A stretch of 64,000 nt of DNA, from positions 2,000,144 through 2,064,143 of the forward strand of contig NC_031480.1 of assembly GCF_000006565.2 (NCBI RefSeq), read 5' to 3'. This document shows positions 32,258 through 43,500 of the stretch, in pieces. Each line of letters opens with the position of its first letter. Within the stretch, counting starts at the first letter, position 1. The DNA comes from Toxoplasma gondii ME49 (taxonomy: Eukaryota; Apicomplexa; Conoidasida; Eucoccidiorida; Sarcocystidae). The notes beneath the pieces were generated by a model. It was given only the letters and a program-made list of their open reading frames with translations. It was not told where the DNA came from and ran no database searches. Position numbers and translations under genes: made by a program.

Positions 32258-35200
32258 ATATCGGAATGCGATGGTCGGAATAAAGTTTGAAGAAACACTA
32301 AAGAAGATACCGCATGCACTGAAGCTGGATGACGCAGAGACCTGATGTATTCCAGAGTGGATTCAGATCGCGTATAGTTTCGAAAAACTACAACCGGTTT
32401 AAAAAAAACATGGCGTCGCTCAGAACTCGTCAGACCGACCAGGAGAGGAAACACTTCTCTGAACGGGCTGCCGCGGGAGATGTAAAAGGCTTGTTAGAAC
32501 TGCAACTGCCATTGTAGCTGCCGTTCCTGCTACGCCTCCGTCAGACATACCCCGTAGGTCAATAGGAACCTGGCTGATCGAGCCATCGTGACTGCGCAGA
32601 CAGAAAGCATGTCTTGGATAGAGTACTATGAGACGAACAACCCTACTTTTACTTTCACCGACGTTCATTTGGTCTTAGCTACGACAGCGCTTGAAGAAAC
32701 TTAAAACTAGGACAGGTCTGAACTAAACTAATCCGCCATCAGCGAAGCAGGAGACATACGCGGGAGCCAAGTGCTCTTGTGGCCCTGCTCATTATTAAGT
32801 AGGGGGACTGAATCTGCGAAGCTCACCTTTTGACAAAGAGTCTAGCGTACGGAAAATGCGGCACGTCGTCACAGTCATGCTTGTCTGAGGCATTCGGGAA
32901 CCAGGAAAGAATGCGCCGGCATGAAAGCAGCAATATGAATGTCACCATATCCATGCAGATGCCGTGTAGAGGCATCGTGAGTATAGTACAGATCCAAATC
33001 ACTTTTCTCAGTGGAGCTGCTTCGCTAGGAAGCGCAGCAGCAGAGAGGTTGGGGGCATGATACCCGAAATCGTCGGCATATATGCCCATATGTAGTGTAC
33101 AGATATATCTGGGAAAAGGCACAACTGAACAAATAATACAGTGTGTGCTCGGAATAATACAAAGGACCACAGGAACGTAGGGAGATATACAAGCAGCAGT
33201 GAGACCTGTATATGCATAACGATAGACAGAGACGAACGAAGAATACTGGAACCTTGTTGTGCCTTTGCACAGATGCTGAGGTGGATGCCTGTTTGGAGAT
33301 ACGTAGACATCCCAATTTAAATAACATAAATCGAGCGGTGGGGTCGGTAGAAGGACATTGAAGGCCGTAGCTAGCTAGACCACGAACTGTTAAAACACTT
33401 TCGCATTACCAGGAGATGCCGTCGTCATGCACGTGGCCATTGAAGAACAAGAATAGCGGTATATGAAGACGCATGACCCAGCAGCGTGCCAATGATGGGC
33501 TTCTTCCTAACTCACCGCAGTTGACGAAGGTGATCGTCAGCTTCTCCCGAAGCTGGTGCGAAACCTGCCGCAGCTCCGACTTTGCTTGCCGACAGGACAG
33601 ACAAGACGGCTTGTGGTAGTTCACTAGCCATGCCACGTCTGCTGCTGCAACCCGCTCCACTGCAATAACAAATGCAGGAACCAGGAGTTGACAGCAGCGA
33701 CCAGAAGTGCCATGGATCAGAAAAATGAGTCCGCCCCACTGTGAACTCGAATCGATGTCGGTCTGCGTGCTTGACACAGAGTACTTGTGGTGGCTTTGAA
33801 TATTCAATGTAGACTTTGTCTCTGTTTACGGTATTATGGCAGTGTTAACGTTAAGGCTGGAGGAAAAGTGAAACTGGTGGCTAAGCTTCAAGCGTACAAT
33901 TGTCAAAAATGAAGCTCCTGGCTGTATGGTCTCCCTTGAATGTGACAACCCCTCCATCAGCGATGCGAGCACAAGGTATCATCTCAGTCGCTCCAGTGAA
34001 CAACGGGGGACCCCCGAACGGCCTATAGCTGTTTCAGAGGCCTTGTTAATCCATTGACCCGCTCGCAAGTGAAGTGGGATCGTCAACGAGGAGGTGCATG
34101 CTCCTGGTCACAACTTCTTTTTATAGGCTCACAGCTCACAGGACGCTTGACACCGGTGATTCCAGCTAGTTGCCTCTCCACCACTTTGTCGCTCTCCACT
34201 TCCTGCATGTTCGGCGCCGGTATTTGCTTTGCCGCCTCTAGGAGAGCGTCTGCCCGGAGAGGGCCGGTGTATTCGCGTTTATCCCAGTATCCTGATTATC
34301 GAGACAGAAAGACGCACGGAAATGTTTCGGCAAATCGGGGATAGCAAAGCAAGACCTTTTAACTCAAGTGACATTGCCTTCATCGTGAGACAGAAGCTGA
34401 CACGGAAATGTTTTGGCAAATCGGGGATAGCAAAGCAAGACCTTTTAACTCAAGTGACATTGCCTTCATCGTGAGACAGAAGCTGACACGGAAATGTTTT
34501 GGCAAATCGGGGATAGCAAAGCAAGACCTTTTAACTCAAGTGACATTGTCTTCATCGTGAGACAGAAGCTGAGTCCGTCTGCAGGAGAGAGTGAAACCAA
34601 TACGGTGTTTTTCCGCAGCAGCACTTCAGGAACCGGAAAAAACAACCTTCCTGTGATACGCGAAAAGAAGCACAGTTCGTGGGGGTCTGTATCCGCTCAC
34701 CGCTCCATCGGGTCTGTAACAGTGGCTAAATTCGCCTTGTACCGAAGCCACAGCCCCTTAAATCACTAAACGCTCCTTTTCACCTAAAATATGCCTTAAC
34801 GTACCTCCGCCTTCCTGCTCAGGAGGCAAGAGGAAGACCTGTCCGAGATGGTGAATGCCGAAGTAGTGGCACAGATTCGACATAAGACAATTTACAACTG
34901 CCAGTCGGATGTTCTCTGTCTCCATCGTCTTTTCTCCCAGCTGCGAGTATATCGGCACCTAAGGGAACGTTGCACAGTTGTGACAGAGTCTGAGGAGAGA
35001 TTACGCGGATGCAGCTTGCTGAATCAGAGCACTTGTTCTTGGCGAGGGCGACAGTGTTGAAGCTGTAGCTGGACAGGAAAGCATCTAAGAGTTGAGACCA
35101 ATCGCCGATCGGGACTCACATTTCTTTCACAGTTTCCGCATCCGGGCTGTGCGAACGTCAGAATCCACGTATACGGGGATTTTGCAAGCAGTCCGTCGAG

Positions 35201-36175
35201 ATTACGTTCGTACAAGAGAAAGACGCCTCTCTTGTACCGGTAAAGCTCACGTCCGCCGCGCTTTGGCAGTTCCTCAAAATACCCTTCCATGTGGAGGAAA
35301 TCGTGTCCGTAGAGATCGTAGAGACGGCGAGTGTGGATCTCTGCAGCCACACAAAGCAATCACACCGACCACGCCATGATGTTCAAGTCCGCAATTCTAA
35401 GTGTAGATTAAAAACATCTCAGCAAAGTGGCTGCTCAGTGAGACGATGCTTGTGCTTCCATCAAATCGACTTGTGATTGTGATGATGCTCAGTTCCCTCA
35501 TTTTGACGCATCACGTTGCAGTTGATTTTCCTCCTAGATGTGTAGCAGTTTCGCTTACTGGATAGAACCTCATACGCCTCGGAAATCCGGTGAAACTTTT
35601 TTGCTGCTGCAAAGGCCTCATCTGGACCGGCCTTGTCAGGGTGATTCTCCAGTGACAGTTTGCGGTAAGCCTTTTTTACATCAGCGGAACTTGCATATCT
35701 GAGGAAACAGACCCAAGATCCAAGACTTCAGGTACCGAGCTAGTGCGGTGCACGACGACACTGCGAGGAACCAATCAGCCTAAACGTCTTCACTGGGTAG
35801 TGCCGCTTCTGCTATCGTTTCCTGTGAGGAATCACACTCAGCGAGCTCGTCTGTGGCAACGCTTGTTACACCCTCGTTCGAAAAAAGCATCTAGTTTGAT
35901 TAGACTTCGATGCTAGACAACTATTGGTCTTTTGTCATTGATCGTGGTAATCAGCGGCCTACGCAGAACCCAGGCTCTTAAGCAAACACCGAGCGGTCGA
36001 GATCCACGTACCGTGCAATGCCCAAGGTAGCGTAATAATCTTCAGGTTTGTCTTCTGCCCCATCTTTTGATTTATGGGCGGTACAGCACAGCAAGGACGT
36101 GATGACAACGACGACCCACAGGGGAACCAAGAAGTGACCGCGGAAGATGGGAAGATTTGTTCCCTTCATCATCAT
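32258..36175 (-). CDS. ER-type DnaJ protein with two thioredoxin modules (ERdj5-like)
   Basis: Predicted ER-lumenal co-chaperone with thiol-disulfide activity. I place exons 36175-36012, 35698-35559, 35340-35120, 34958-34805, 33659-33516 and 32884-32827, which join without frame breaks; a possible seventh is 32297-32258. The start is the first of three ATGs at 36175. A signal peptide ([17 protein letters not shown]) precedes the J domain: [26 protein letters not shown] with the essential HPD, and [12 protein letters not shown], followed by [10 protein letters not shown]. Module 1 has [14 protein letters not shown], then [17 protein letters not shown]. Module 2 has [15 protein letters not shown], then TFVNC and [13 protein letters not shown] with the cis-proline. 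About 293 residues are placed and the C-terminus is unresolved. Human ERdj5 has the same order with more thioredoxin units. Confidence 0.82.
34301..34572. repeat. Tandem repeat, three copies of an 86-bp unit
   Basis: The unit, recognisable by cggaaatgtttyggcaaat and cttttaactcaagtgacatt, recurs at an 86-base period (GGAAATG at about 34318, 34404 and 34490) with very few differences. It lies in the 1.1 kb intron between exons 4 and 5 of the J-domain/thioredoxin gene. The near identity of copies points to a recent expansion. Confidence 0.9.
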
Positions 36176-38450
36176 CTTCCGCTCTCGGATGGGAAATCGA
36201 ATTGATTTGGGAACAACGGGCGAAAACACCCGGCAGGACTATTACCTCGCTTGACAGATATTCAAAGGTTCACGATTTCGGGGTTGTGAAAACAGTCACA
36301 CGGAGCTCAACAACTTGCCAGAAGTGCTATGAATCCCGATTAAACGGCGACCGGAACAGTTAGCCCAAAGATTCGATCCTCTCCAAGATACAACGTAGAA
36401 TCTGTCGAGCCTTCCTCAGTGTTACAGCATTGTATCAATATATGTGTCAAGGCATTGTCACCCTTCACGGTCCAGTCCCAAGGCAAGATATCGGCAGGGG
36501 TCAACACGTACTGGAGAAACGAAGCAAAATATATGGTTGGTGTCTCTTCTGGCCTGCCGTTGCAGAAGGTTGCGCAAAAACATCCTGTGAAGACGAAAGG
36601 AAGTCTGTTGCACCTCTCACTCTTGTGAGACCACCAGTTGGCACGGGGCGAACCAACAGAGTATGTGCCTGGGCGCAGGTGGAACGAAACTTGGCTGGTG
36701 TGCAGAGAAACCTTTGGACAGTCATGAGTAGCCTGCAGATGAAACGATTCAACAGCAGTAAGATGGTTCCCGTCTTTTTGACCCGGAGCACCAGAGAAGC
36801 CGAAGGTGATGCTGACCGGCGTCGGCGCCCTCTCCCTCTCTTCTTACGACACACTTGTGGAGAAGCAATTTACGTAGTGGTTGCCTTAAACAAAATTTTT
36901 CTCCGGCACTCAAGCATGTGTGGCAAGGGCACATGTCGCGCTTGCGCTGTGAATTTTTTTTCGTGCTCTTCGCTTCCCCGGCTCGGCACCACCAAAGGTC
37001 TACTGGGGCCTTGCTCGAGTGGGGTCACCTATGCACCTTTTTGAGCGTCACGATTCTACTGACTGGCTGTTTCATTGCCCACCTGAAGACGCTGATTGAT
37101 GCACCTTACTCAAAGAAACAGCTGTCTGCTGAACGTCAACTAATTGGCTCAACCATCAGCTCACAGGTACCCCGGTGCTGAACGCATTGCACTCAGCAGC
37201 TCTTCAGTGCCCTAAAGAATGCGCTTTGCTATTCGATGCTGGGAGCATAGGTAGCACAATACAACTCATTGGCCTTTCTGGCATAGCGCTGTGGTGAAGC
37301 GCCCATCTCCGAGGCAGAAAGGTCACACTGAAAAAAGGTGATACTTGCGTAGATCACGAAAAAGTATCCCTGAGTCCTTCTGTTTTCAAGCATCGCCATG
37401 GTTCACAGAAGAGGCAAGCTGTGGTCAGTGCACAGACGGAGTTTGATTTGTTCGCACTCCGTCGTGTGGTTGTGGGTCTATTTCAGTCGCCAACTGGGAG
37501 AAGCACTGTTTTATAAACACCACTGTGACACATCGGAACATCTTAGAGTGACGGCTCGAGGACGGTCGCAGATCGCATTCTTCCCCTAGGACGTAGTCAT
37601 GCGGCAACCAGCGGAGTCCAGCACACACCCGAACCCATTCTTATTGTTTTTTGAGGGTCTCATTCACATTTCAGACGAAGAAACAAACTCTGCAAGGAAA
37701 GAAACGTATAATAACCAGGGAGGAACTGCACACCGTCTGGAAAGTTTATTCAAGGTCAAGGGTTCACACTTTTGGGGATGTCAACAATGACAATACGAGA
37801 GATGAAGTAAACGCCGAACTGCGATGTAACAAATCTTGAAAGCAACTAGAACGGTAATCCAAACTTTTTGCTTCTGTCCACCATGCCATGCAGAATGCGT
37901 CAACAGTTCAACTGCGCAGAGAGCAGTATGATCTGTGCGTGGATCATACGTCCTCTGGCTCTTTTTTCCCTAGGTGTCAGGGTGCGTCACAGCGAAGGCG
38001 CTTGGCTGTGAAGCACCGTCTCGTAATCGACAGTGCCTTGACTGCAGGAATACACCTTACACTGATCTATACGCGTGTGGTCCTAGACGTGTCACCACGT
38101 TTACGACACCCGGTTGCCATGCACGGCATTCGCTACAAAAGTCCAGGTTATCCATGTTCCGCGCAAAAGTTTGCCTTTATGCAAACGAATTGCTGCGAGA
38201 ACATGTCACCCCATAGAGCGTTGCACTTTTAGCAGGTTAGAGGACTAAATGTTCAGTAGCCACATGAGGAACACAGAAGTGTCTCCCTTCTGTCGAAAAG
38301 GGAGGAACAGATGATTTGCTGCTGGCCTAGAAACATACCAGTAGGAAAACCTCTTTTCTCTTAAAGCAACATGGGGAATGCGAACTAATCTATACAAGTA
38401 CCTCTGGAAAACGCTGCAGGCGCGCTTCGTCTACACATACAGCCGCTACA
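36176..38450. other. Intergenic upstream of the J-domain gene
   Basis: This includes the promoter side of the minus-strand gene starting at 36175. A plus-strand frame at 36430-37044 starts with TTG and is mirrored by an equally long minus-strand frame, and it has no motif. I call no gene here. Confidence 0.4.
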
Positions 38451-38476
38451 GCGCACCGTCTATAGCGGCGTCTACG

Positions 38477-38895
38477 CTATTCCTGTTGGCCCTCAATCCG
38501 AAAAAACGAAACTACATCTTGTGTCTTGACCAGGATTCGGACAACTGAGCGAATTCCTTCTATGTGCTTTTCAGAAGCGTTAAAGGTTGGTTCATGGACG
38601 TTTGAGCCGATACTGCGGTATTCTGGATCCCGACAAGACTTGCCGAGTGTCGCTGGTGCTATAGCCACATCTTGTGAATCGTTTGGTTCCACCGGTAACT
38701 TCGTTTCTGCCACGTAAATCCATTCTTGACTGTCTCGACGTAAGGGAGGTTGTAGCTCCCACACTGGGACCGTCCCGCGACGCCTCCGCCCCAAAAGGAA
38801 CTGTCGTTTTCGACGGCTAGTCAAACTCTCTGCGCCTTCAGCTTTTTTCTTTCCGACGATATTACAAATTTCGGTATTCTGCTCCCCAAGTCAAC
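38477..38895 (-). CDS. Possible terminal exon of an unplaced gene
   Basis: Weak call. A minus-strand frame, readable from a possible AG acceptor near 38890, has protein-like composition (SQEWIYVAETKLPVEPNDSQ, then EGIRSVVRILVKTQD) and ends at a stop at 38477. No upstream exon or start was found, and no domain is recognised. It could equally be chance coding in the flank of the gene beginning at 40085. Confidence 0.2.
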
Positions 38896-39199
38896 TATGG
38901 AGCCAACTCTTTTGGAGTTGGACCCTGCAACAAGACGTTCTCGGCGACGAACCAAAACCGGCAGTTGCCTTGTGCAGGCCCATCCGCAGCACATGCAATG
39001 TGATAGGCAATAACTGGCTGTAAAGCGAACTAAGCAGACTACATTCAGCACAACTTCCAACTTGCTCAAGGATGATACGAAGCCCTGGAGACACAGTTGG
39101 CTGTGAAGTACAAGTCTTTCGAGTGCTGCTGCAGAAAAAATGTCCACCACGCACGGGGGAAACGACTGCTGCCCCCTTGTGGAGAAAAGCGTAACGAAG

Positions 39200-40084
39200 C
39201 GGAAGAGGTTTTCAGTGAGGAGAAGGAGTGAGAAAGGAAGTCAGAAGGAGGAAGTCTGAAGCTGTCTCGACGTCTGCTTGGACGCTGCGGTAGCTTCCTT
39301 GTCGTGCGCCGGGGGTTGTTGTAGCCGCGAACGTTGCTTCGGTCATCGAAATCTTCCTGCGCAGTCTCTCAATATTGACCGGGGCCCTGACGCATTACCC
39401 CTTTTCCCTGGCCCACGAAATTGCAACTTATGCGGCGCTCGACTGTCCGTGCAACTTGTTCGACCTTTCCCTCGGAATAGAAAAGCGAGATCCGCTCTTT
39501 CACTAACGATCCTGCGTGTTTCCGCGTGGAATAATTTCCGATTTTTTCCTCTGCTTGTGGGTACTGTCTTTCTCTCCTCCGATCCCTGGCCGCGCCGTCG
39601 TGCACCGCTGTCGCCGATTGTGGGCAGTATTTCATTGCAGCAGCGGTTTTGCTCAACGTGGAAAGTTGCGAAGCTTTTCCTTCTTCTGAACTGCCTTTTA
39701 CATTTACTTTGCTCACTTCTCCCCGTTCTTGGGAACTGCGGCTCGTGGACACTCGAACTGTGGCGAAGGAGCGACGATCGTTTGAGCCTGCGGTGCGTCC
39801 TCTCTTGACCGACCGTCCTTCGAAGGCATCCCCTTGCACAACAATCTGCCAACGCGTTTCTCCCCCAGCACGCTTCCGCGTCTTTCCCTCGTTTTCTCCC
39901 CCGCGTTTTGACAACCCGCTCGTACGCCAACGCTCTGCGCTTGGTGTGTCCACTCCTCGATTTGTGCCACTGCGCTGTCGTCGATCCGGCTTTTCTGGGG
40001 CTGCGACTGCGCCGCGTTTTCCCAGGAATCACGCGTCGCATCAGCTTCTCTTCCACGAGTTTCTGCTTCGGTTAAGCTGCAAAA
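39200..40084 (+). promoter_or_regulatory. Pyrimidine-rich presumptive promoter and 5' leader of the micro-exon gene
   Basis: The plus strand is markedly C/T-rich and leads into the AAAAATGGCG start at 40085. Its long minus-strand frames (39343-40056) are Arg/Lys-rich, as expected from reading a pyrimidine-rich strand backwards, so I do not call them. No specific promoter element is assigned. Confidence 0.4.
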
Positions 40085-40593
40085 ATGGCGTTCAAGGGCA
40101 TGTGCCTTGCGGAGGGGATGTCCTCAAAGAGGGTTCTCCGGAACGCTCTGTTGCTCGCGCCTTTCCTTTCCGCTTCCCTGGTTCCAGGTGTCGTCGTGCA
40201 GCGCGAAGGCACCTTTGTTACTGCGGCATCCACCCCGCCAAGGGAAGCCCACGCTAACTTCCTGGACCGTGGCGTTGGGGAAGGAGATTCCGACCAGTAC
40301 CCGCTTCTGACTGGAGGGGTAAACGACTCTTTCATGCTCACGGGAGAGCAGGAACAAGATGAGCAGCAGCAAAACACCTTGGTCAACTTAAACGTGGGGT
40401 ACGGTGGAGAACATGGACACGATATGCCGCAGTTTGCTGTCCAAGGAGCGATCGAAGGCGAGAACCGCGAGGAACAGCCCAACCGTTCAATGAATCACCA
40501 TTTCTACGAGAGGCGTGGAATGGGGAAGAGGAGAGCGGGCCGAGGACGGAAGTCAGGGATCGCACGCAGACACTCTAGTGAAACGCGCAACAG
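40085..40593 (+). CDS. Exon 1 of micro-exon gene: signal peptide, acidic and basic regions
   Basis: 169 codons plus two bases. The start is the ATG at 40085; a second ATG at 40121 (MSSKRVLRNALLLAPFLSAS) also begins a good signal peptide. Either gives secretory entry with cleavage near residues 35-45. The mature part is acidic and Gln-rich (GEQEQDEQQQN), then ends in a strongly basic stretch (GKRRAGRGRKSG). The donor is CAG/GTAAGC at 40594, phase 2. The layout resembles many Toxoplasma dense-granule proteins; that is a resemblance of architecture, not of sequence. Confidence 0.8.
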
Positions 40594-43500
40594 GTAAGCT
40601 GACCGCTTCTGTGCATGCGAACCGAGACCTCAAACCGTCGGGAGTGTGCACTGAACACCGCCCACAAAGAGCGCCACAGCAAACAGATCAGCCTCGCCAC
40701 CCGTCCGGCGAAAGTGCCTTTTTCGCGTCCGGCCACTGTTGTGACCTATGTTTCTCTACACTGTGTCCTCTCCGTCCGTGATCGAGTTCTTCCACCCACC
40801 GTCTGGTCCCGCCTCGCTTTCTGAGCAGGACCCCTCAGTTCAGTTGAAAGACGCGAGGCGTTGAGACCCAGTGTCAGTTGTTCCTTCAGCACAGGCGCTT
40901 AGTGTAGCCGCTGGAGAAAGCAGGAGAAAAGAGTTGCTGCTGCAGACAAAGTGTTGAGACACGAGCTGTTGCCTCTTCCGGTCGTGACCCTGCATGCAGC
41001 TTCTCTCCCATATTTTTTTTTGCGCTTTCCTCTTTTGTCGGTCTCCCCCCCCTCTTGTGTGCTCGGCGTCGTCTTCTTGTTGCCAATACAACCTCCCACT
41101 GTGGCCGCGGGATCTCCATCTCGTCCCTTGTGCTTTCCGCCCTCCATTCTCTCTTGGGTTTCTTGCCTCCGCCGGCTGCTTGTCTCCTCTTCCATGGCTT
41201 TTTCGCTTGCGCTGCGTCTCTCCTGTGGAGTTTCCTGTGCACATCCCCTTTCGCGCCTCTGCTTCCTCAATCTCGCCGATGCGCGCGACAACCTCGGCAT
41301 GCCGCCGGTTGTGGATCGCGCCTGCCTTTTTTGTGCCTTGCGAGGAGAGATGGGTCTCACATCTCTTCGTGTTTCTCTTCTCCAGTGCTCGCTGGAGTCG
41401 TGAATCGTCGCTTGGCTTTGTCTCTTCTCTTCCTCTGTCGAAATCTCATCTTTTTTTGCGATCTCCAACGTGTGCTCGCCTTCTCTGGCTCTTCCGGATG
41501 CTCCCGCTCTGCGGTGTCTGTCCCTCCACGTCCTTCTCGCTTCTTTCGCTTGGAGGCAAGGCCGTGCGTTTTGCTGTTTCTTCTTTCTGCTCGAGTGTGC
41601 GTCTCTTCACCCTTTTATGCACTATCACCGACGCTCACACACTGCCCTTGTTTCCTCGGCCATTTCACTCTTCCTGAGAGCCTATTTCGAGCTCCGCTGT
41701 GTAGAGGGGAGTATGGGAGGGCGGCTGCCTTCTCGCTTTCTCACTTGCGCTGTGTGGCCGACAGCTCTGTGTCGGTAGACGGCCTAGCGTCTGCGTCTTC
41801 TACATCGTTGCTGTCAGCACCTGGCGAATCTGGAGGCGTCGCCGAACTCGAGAACAAATCTCCCTTGTTCCTCGACTCCACACTGGCGAACGTCGTGTGC
41901 GTGAACTGACGCTCTTACTTCTTGTTTTCTTCTGTCTTCCCATGTGGGATGCACCTCTCCTGTGCCCCAGCGTTGGTGTCGAACAACTTGTCTCCTTGTG
42001 AAACGGAAGAGAGGTCACCATGTGACGCATGCGGCGACCGTGTCGTCTGCCGGCACTGTCGCCTTTGCAACGGCCGTCTCACAATCTTTCCTCTTGCTGA
42101 AATACGCTTGTCCCTCCGTTGCATGCACCACACCTAAGAAGCTCTCCATCTGGAGCTGCAGCCGCGGAGAGACTCGTGGAGAAACCCAGACGAGTGCAAG
42201 TGCTGCTGTCCTCTTCTTCTTTTGGTGAACGCATCGGTTTCTCGGAGTGTCTGCCCTTTCTTTCCACCCAAGAATCTCTGGTTTGCTTCTTTTCTCCCGT
42301 AGCTCCGTGCATCAGTCAAGCGTGACATGCTGGTCTTGGTTCGTCTCTTTCTTATCCCACCTGAAAGGGGCAGACTCGAATTTGCCTCTCGTTGTTTTCC
42401 GCATGTGCGCTGAATTTCCTTTTCATGTCATGTTTTCCAGGCTCTCTCTGTGTCGATTTCCGAGTGTCTGTGAAGAAGCCAAGGCAAGCGTCTTCAACCC
42501 CTCCTCAACGCATCTGATGTTTCACGAACATATCCATGGATGCATGCATGAACATACGTCCACTTGCATGGAGACGATTGCGCGTCCGTTTGTGCCCGTT
42601 TGAGGTGTGTGGTGCTCACACCCGAACGCAACGCCCAGCAGAACTATCGAGCGTGTATGCGCGTGCTTGCCTGTCCATACCACTGTGTGCATAGGTCTGT
42701 CGTCTCCCAACGCGTCTGTGTGTCTGTAACAGCTCGTCTCACTTTTGTTTTAGGAAACAGAGCCACAACGGAGACATTTCCGTCTTTTTTCCCCTTTTCT
42801 GCGTACTTCTCAGGTCTACCATTGCCACCATCGCCGTCCAGACTATCATTGCCGTCGGTGTCCTTGCCGCCGGAGCGACTTTTGCCTTGCGTCAACTCGC
42901 GGAGGTTCGCAGAGCAGGTAACCGCGAAGTCGAGGAGTCACAGAGGGAGAAAGAGGCGAGTGACCCTTCAGGTACCACCCCCCCATTTCATTTTCTCGCT
43001 TTCGCTAGCTGATGCGTCTCGACATCTGCTTAAGACGGCTAAGAGCTCTGGCCTTCCAGAGCTATGAAACAGAGGAATACATATATGGAGTAAGAAATAG
43101 TGCTATCCAGTGGCCCACATACATCTGAGACTAAAGCGGCTTCTGGTGCTTAAAACTTGCTGACGCCGAGTTGAATCGAAGTCGGCTGAACATATGCATG
43201 CGCCTCCAGAGAATGACTTTTTCGCACACCAAGCAGATCATGCATCGCGGTTGTATGTGTTGTTTCTTTCTCGTTCCTGTGCAGCTGTGGATGCGGAGAA
43301 GTGAGTGCACTGAGCAGGGGCAGTTGGCACCGTTCGTCTCGCCTCAGCCACCGAGAGCGACCACAAATATTTTTTATCCTTCGCCACTATGAGGAAGACG
43401 CCGACGTCAGAGCCAGTGGCCTTCTCGCGCTGCATGGAATCTTCGGGGGAGCAAGCTTTTCCCCTCAAAAGTGGTTGACACATCTAGCAACCATCATGGG

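Noticed and set aside
36430..37044. Plus-strand frame of 204 codons
   Set aside because: It starts at TTG, has no domain, and is mirrored by a minus-strand frame of similar quality.
39343..40056. Minus-strand frames of 194-237 codons
   Set aside because: They are Arg/Lys/Glu-rich because they read a pyrimidine-rich leader backwards; no motif, and they oppose the signal-peptide gene start.
40951..41909. Long overlapping plus-strand frames of 150-284 codons
   Set aside because: They lie in the pyrimidine-rich intron 1, start at different points in three phases, and encode Ser/Leu/Cys/Phe-rich strings as expected from C/T-rich sequence.
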